Source of the DNA: Siphonodentalium dalli
Taxonomy: Eukaryota; Mollusca; Scaphopoda; Gadilida; Siphonodentaliidae
Assembly: GCA_032622095.1 (NCBI GenBank)
Contig: CP136069.1
Location: 5,752,976-5,816,975 of the forward strand
DNA: 64,000 nt
Direction of reading: 5' to 3'
Numbering within the stretch: the stretch's first letter is position 1; each line of letters starts with the position of its first letter. Positions 61,237-64,000 of this stretch are shown here, one piece after another. Under the pieces are notes generated by a model. That model was given only the letters and a program-made list of their open reading frames with translations, had not been told where the DNA came from and ran no database searches. Both the position numbers and the translations under genes were made by a program.

Positions 61237-61308
61237 GTAAATTAATAAGGACAAATCATGAGAGACCCTTTATTCAGCATCGGAAGGGCTGCAGCCCCTG
61301 CACAAATA

Positions 61309-61739
61309 TGTGACCCGCCATTTTTACCCTGTGCCAATGCATTCTCTTATATATGCGAGTCGACCATAGGTCGCCTCGCATATATAAGAGAATGCATTGG
61401 CCTAACAATTTTTTACAATTTTAATAATTTTCTCTTGTATTCTTTAACAATTTTATAATTTCACCCATACAGAGCCCCAGACAAACATGAGCAGACGACA
61501 CTCTTCTATATGCTTCTATATATGTGTGGGGCTCCCTGCAGGGTAATGGATGTTTTTTATTTTATGTCCTAAAAATTGTCAGAAACATTTATTTAAAACA
61601 AATGATAAAAAATTGTTAGGCCAATGCATTCTCTTATATATTTGAGGCGACCTATGGTCGACTCGCATATATAAGAGAATGCATTGGCACAGGGTAAAAA
61701 AATCCCGACTTCCGACTTGATTTGATATGGCGGGTCACA
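61309..61739. mobile_element. TG-1 element with two HM-1 and one HM-2-like hairpin
   Basis: TA|TGTGACCCGCCATTTTTA to TTGATATGGCGGGTCACA|TA. HM-1 at 61333-61401 and 61619-61687, HM-2-like hairpin at 61462-61546. The left end has lost about 25 bp. Confidence 0.92.
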
Positions 61740-61744
61740 TATAT

Positions 61745-62344
61745 TCAGTGGCAGCTCCTTCATGCATAGCAGGAACAGGATTTGCGTGCCCGCCCGAAGG
61801 GCGGCACGAGGACGGTGTGAGCTCACCCGGAGGTCGCCCTTACGCCCTGTCTTGAATCTTCTTGGTCTTTTCTCTTAACAGTCAGGCCGCGGATCGGGTG
61901 GAGAAGTCTTGAGGTCGGGATCGGTCAGCGTCGCAGGTGTCTTGAATCTTGAATCTTGTCTTGTCTTGAATCTTCCATCTTTGCTTGGGCTTTGCCTTGT
62001 ACTTTTGCCTTGATCTTTTTCTTTTTCTTTGCCTTGTCTCGGCATCTTGGAAAATGCGGGACGATCCAGCGATGATGCTGGATTGCGCATTTTCAGTTGG
62101 TTGTCCAAGCCCGGGACCTTCCAATGGAGGCATTGGATTGCGGGCTGTTAAGAGAGTACGGGACGGTCCAGTGATTCCACTGGACTGCGTGCTCTCTTCT
62201 GTTACTGCCCGGGACGGTCCAATACACCTTATTGGACTGCGGGTCTTTTCTGAAGTGGGATACGGGACGGTCTAGCATGGCCTGCTTGACTGCGTATCCT
62301 AAAACCCGGGACGGTCCAATAAGCATATTGAACTGCGGGTCTTT
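61745..62344 (-). mobile_element. LINE 3-prime region (untranslated)
   Basis: On the minus strand, after the stop: six tandem hairpins (62064-62332), then an A/G-rich stretch (AAGGCAAAGAAAAAGAAAAA) and AAGATTCAAGACAAGACAAG-type repeats. It runs close to the end of the TG-1 element, which may be the insertion point. The exact 3-prime end is not certain. Confidence 0.75.
62062..62336 (-). repeat. Six-unit hairpin array in the LINE 3-prime region
   Basis: Units spaced 44-56 bp. Each keeps GGGAC-GG before and CTGCG after a 7-bp stem (plus-strand sense) at 62064-62083, 62120-62137, 62167-62184, 62218-62236, 62271-62289 and 62315-62332. Stems differ between units but stay paired (TCCAGTG/CACTGGA, TCCAATA/TATTGGA, TCCAATG/CATTGGA, ATCCAGC/GCTGGAT; two have one mismatch). 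Loops are 4-6 bases and unrelated. Confidence 0.92.
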
Positions 62345-64000
62345 TCAGCCACAGAGAAGTTGTTTGCGTTGTAAACACTCCCTCATGATGTCACTGCCGT
62401 CCATTCTCGCCAGTGTACTTTCCGCCAGATCGCGCAGGCGCTCTCTGATGGGTTCCACGTCCGCGATGGTATGCAGATCTACAATACGGGTGTGATACGG
62501 TGCTTGCAGTGCCATTCTCAGGGCTTTGTTTTGGACCACCTGGAGCATTTGGATCGCGCGGTATGATGCCAGGTTGGTGACCACCGATGCGTATTCCATG
62601 ATAGGTCTTACAAACGTTTTGAAGACTCTAAGCAGAGTGGCCATGCTAGCTCCCCAGGAAGTTCCCCTCAGCCGTCTGAGAAGATTGACTCGTTGCATGG
62701 TCCTCGTGGCTGTCTGCTTAACATGGGTTAGCATGGTGAGTCTGGAGTCCAAGGTGACGCCTAGGAAGGTCACCTCTTTTGCGGCAACTAAGTCAATGCC
62801 ACTGACATTCAGTTTGACCACCGAATTGCGTTTTCGTTTCGTGAATATGGCGAATTGTGTTTTGTTTGCATTGAGCTTAATGCGCCATTTCGAGCACCAC
62901 CTTTCCAGGTCACCGAGGGCCCGCCTCAGTCTGAGCTCCACATACTTTGTACTGCCATTGGTGATCCACAGACCCAAGTCATCAGCGAACTGCGACAGTT
63001 GCACTTGGTGCCTCGGGTCTATTTCAATGTCATTGACGTAGAAAATATAGAGCAATGGGCTTAGAACCGACCCCTGTGGTGTACCAGTGTTCAGTGGAAC
63101 AGAGTCCGACGATTCTCTGTCCACCCTCACCTTTATTGAGCGGTCGGTGAGGAAAGAGGAGAGAAGCCTTACAAGTTTGACCGGGAGGCCATACTTGTGT
63201 AACTTGTACCGGAGGCCGTTGTGCCAGACGCTGTCGAACGCCTTTTCAACGTCAAGTAGCACTGTACCAGTTACCCAGTTTTTGTGGAAGCCACTGCGTA
63301 TGTCCTCCACAAGGCGGTAGATGTGTTCTACTCCTTCGCATCCGTTTCGGTATGCCCTCTGCCATTTGTTGAAGAATAAATTCTTCTCCAGATGGTTTCG
63401 GAACCGTGATGCAATGATTGCTTCGAATAGCTTGCCGATGCAGCTAAGAAGACTGATTGGTCTATAGTTGCCAGGGTATTTCAGATCTTTGCCATTTTTT
63501 GGTATCATGATGCCGATTGCCTCTTTCCATGCAACTGGAAAGTAACCAATCTTCAGGCAGGTGGTGTACAGCTTGGTAATGTAAGAGAAGAGTTCAGCTG
63601 GAGCTTCTTTGAGTACCCTGTATGGAATTCCATCGTGGCCAGCGGCCGATCTAGACTTGCACTTGGAGAGAATCCCGATGGTTTCTTCCGAAGTGATCTC
63701 TCTAGTGAGATCGTGGTCGTCCCCCACCTCATCACTCACGTTTTCCTGAGGTTTGAATAAGTCCTCATTCAGGCTGACTAGGTTGTCAACTTCCAGTTTC
63801 CAGTCGTCGTCAAATTGAGGGCCAATTTGAACTTGGTGGGCTCGACTGAGTGCGTCTGAAAAAGCGTCCGCTTTTTCCTTTGTGGAGGAAGTTAACGTAC
63901 CGTCAATACGATACACCGGATTCTCAACGTTCCCATTGCTGGGATTTTTTGAGGTGCCAGTCAGGGTTTTGAGCTTTGACCAGAACTCGCGTCCGTTGTT
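62345..64000 (-). CDS. Jockey-like LINE ORF2, reverse transcriptase part, runs off the window
   Basis: The frame is open from the window edge (NNGREFWSKLKTLTGTS) through 551 codons to a TGA at 62345. Reverse-transcriptase blocks in order: YPGNYRPISLLSCIGKLFE, VLLDVEKAFDSVWHNGL, TGTPQGSVLSPLLY, QFADDLGLW (catalytic Asp pair), WRIKLNANKTQ, EVTFLGVTLD. It ends with a helical tail (LQVVQNKALRMALQAPYHTR) typical of Jockey-clade elements. The endonuclease half should lie beyond 64000. No stop or frameshift, and G+C higher than the introns, so the copy is probably young. Opposite orientation to SPEF2. Confidence 0.93.
   Translation of the reverse strand, partial: NNGREFWSKLKTLTGTSKNPSNGNVENPVYRIDGTLTSSTKEKADAFSDALSRAHQVQIGPQFDDDWKLEVDNLVSLNEDLFKPQENVSDEVGDDHDLTREITSEETIGILSKCKSRSAAGHDGIPYRVLKEAPAELFSYITKLYTTCLKIGYFPVAWKEAIGIMIPKNGKDLKYPGNYRPISLLSCIGKLFEAIIASRFRNHLEKNLFFNKWQRAYRNGCEGVEHIYRLVEDIRSGFHKNWVTGTVLLDVEKAFDSVWHNGLRYKLHKYGLPVKLVRLLSSFLTDRSIKVRVDRESSDSVPLNTGTPQGSVLSPLLYIFYVNDIEIDPRHQVQLSQFADDLGLWITNGSTKYVELRLRRALGDLERWCSKWRIKLNANKTQFAIFTKRKRNSVVKLNVSGIDLVAAKEVTFLGVTLDSRLTMLTHVKQTATRTMQRVNLLRRLRGTSWGASMATLLRVFKTFVRPIMEYASVVTNLASYRAIQMLQVVQNKALRMALQAPYHTRIVDLHTIADVEPIRERLRDLAESTLARMDGSDIMRECLQRKQLLCG

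Noticed and set aside
62526-63041. 171-residue plus-strand frame opposite the LINE
   Set aside because: Antisense of the reverse transcriptase; codon bias of the true frame keeps it open.

Overview
The window is intron-rich, repeat-rich animal DNA holding the middle of one host gene, the plus-strand orthologue of SPEF2 (KPL2/CPC1, sperm flagellar protein 2). I can place 17 exons, 2,282 coding bases in all (about 3.6% of the window), between 587 and 61236. Every exon-to-exon phase agrees, and the translation follows the vertebrate protein from the coiled coil before the adenylate kinase-like domain to a helical region after the Pro/Lys/Ser-rich linker. The start of the gene, which in relatives carries a calponin-homology-like domain, lies upstream. 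The rest of the C-terminus lies downstream. Vertebrate-type SPEF2, A+T-rich introns and the mix of mobile elements fit a marine invertebrate, perhaps a lophotrochozoan, but the sequence alone does not fix the phylum.

Nearly everything else is mobile or tandem DNA inside the introns. Family names used below: FB-A, foldback elements with about 100-bp arms, ends CAGTAATGCC and TA target duplications (18 copies or remnants). PB-1, PB-2 and PB-3, TTAA-flanked (piggyBac-like) MITEs beginning CCCTTTACCCAAC, CCCTTTCAGTGCCA and CCCTTTCATGACTGGAGC. TG-1, TA-flanked elements beginning TGTGACCCGCC. HM-1, a 69-bp hairpin found inside PB-1, PB-2 and TG-1, with a related hairpin in PB-3. HM-2, a second hairpin with GAGCCCC/GGGGCTC ends. 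hAT-M, palindromic MITEs with ends CAAGCCTTGAAATA and 8-bp target duplications. CT-1, TA-flanked elements with CTCT ends. E1 to E5, larger elements, each with its own short palindromic word repeated near both ends.

Layout. 1-6.1 kb: exons 1-2, FB-A, hAT-M, PB-3, PB-2 and E1. 6.1-15.3 kb: exon 3, E2 (3.3 kb, CCGCGGT words), CT-1, then a TTAA-bounded element whose right part is about 35 copies of a 68-bp repeat ending just before exon 4. 15.3-28.8 kb: exons 4-10 with minisatellites, two elements built of 161-bp and 170-bp tandem units, and hAT-type elements. 28.8-45.4 kb: exons 11-15, many PB/HM-1 elements, a tRNA-derived SINE, a LINE remnant and a minisatellite that repeats the exon 14 splice donor 11 times. 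45.4-53.8 kb: E4, an 8.3-kb element that splits a hAT-M copy and itself holds nested insertions. 54.3-57.8 kb: E5. 58.9-61.2 kb: exons 16-17. 61.7-64.0 kb: a minus-strand Jockey-like LINE with an open reverse-transcriptase frame and a 3-prime region of six hairpins with covarying stems.

The points most worth a second look are the repeated tandem duplication of SPEF2 exon-intron junctions, the covarying hairpin array of the LINE, the HM-1 hairpin shared by MITE families with unrelated ends, and the private palindromic words of E1 to E5.
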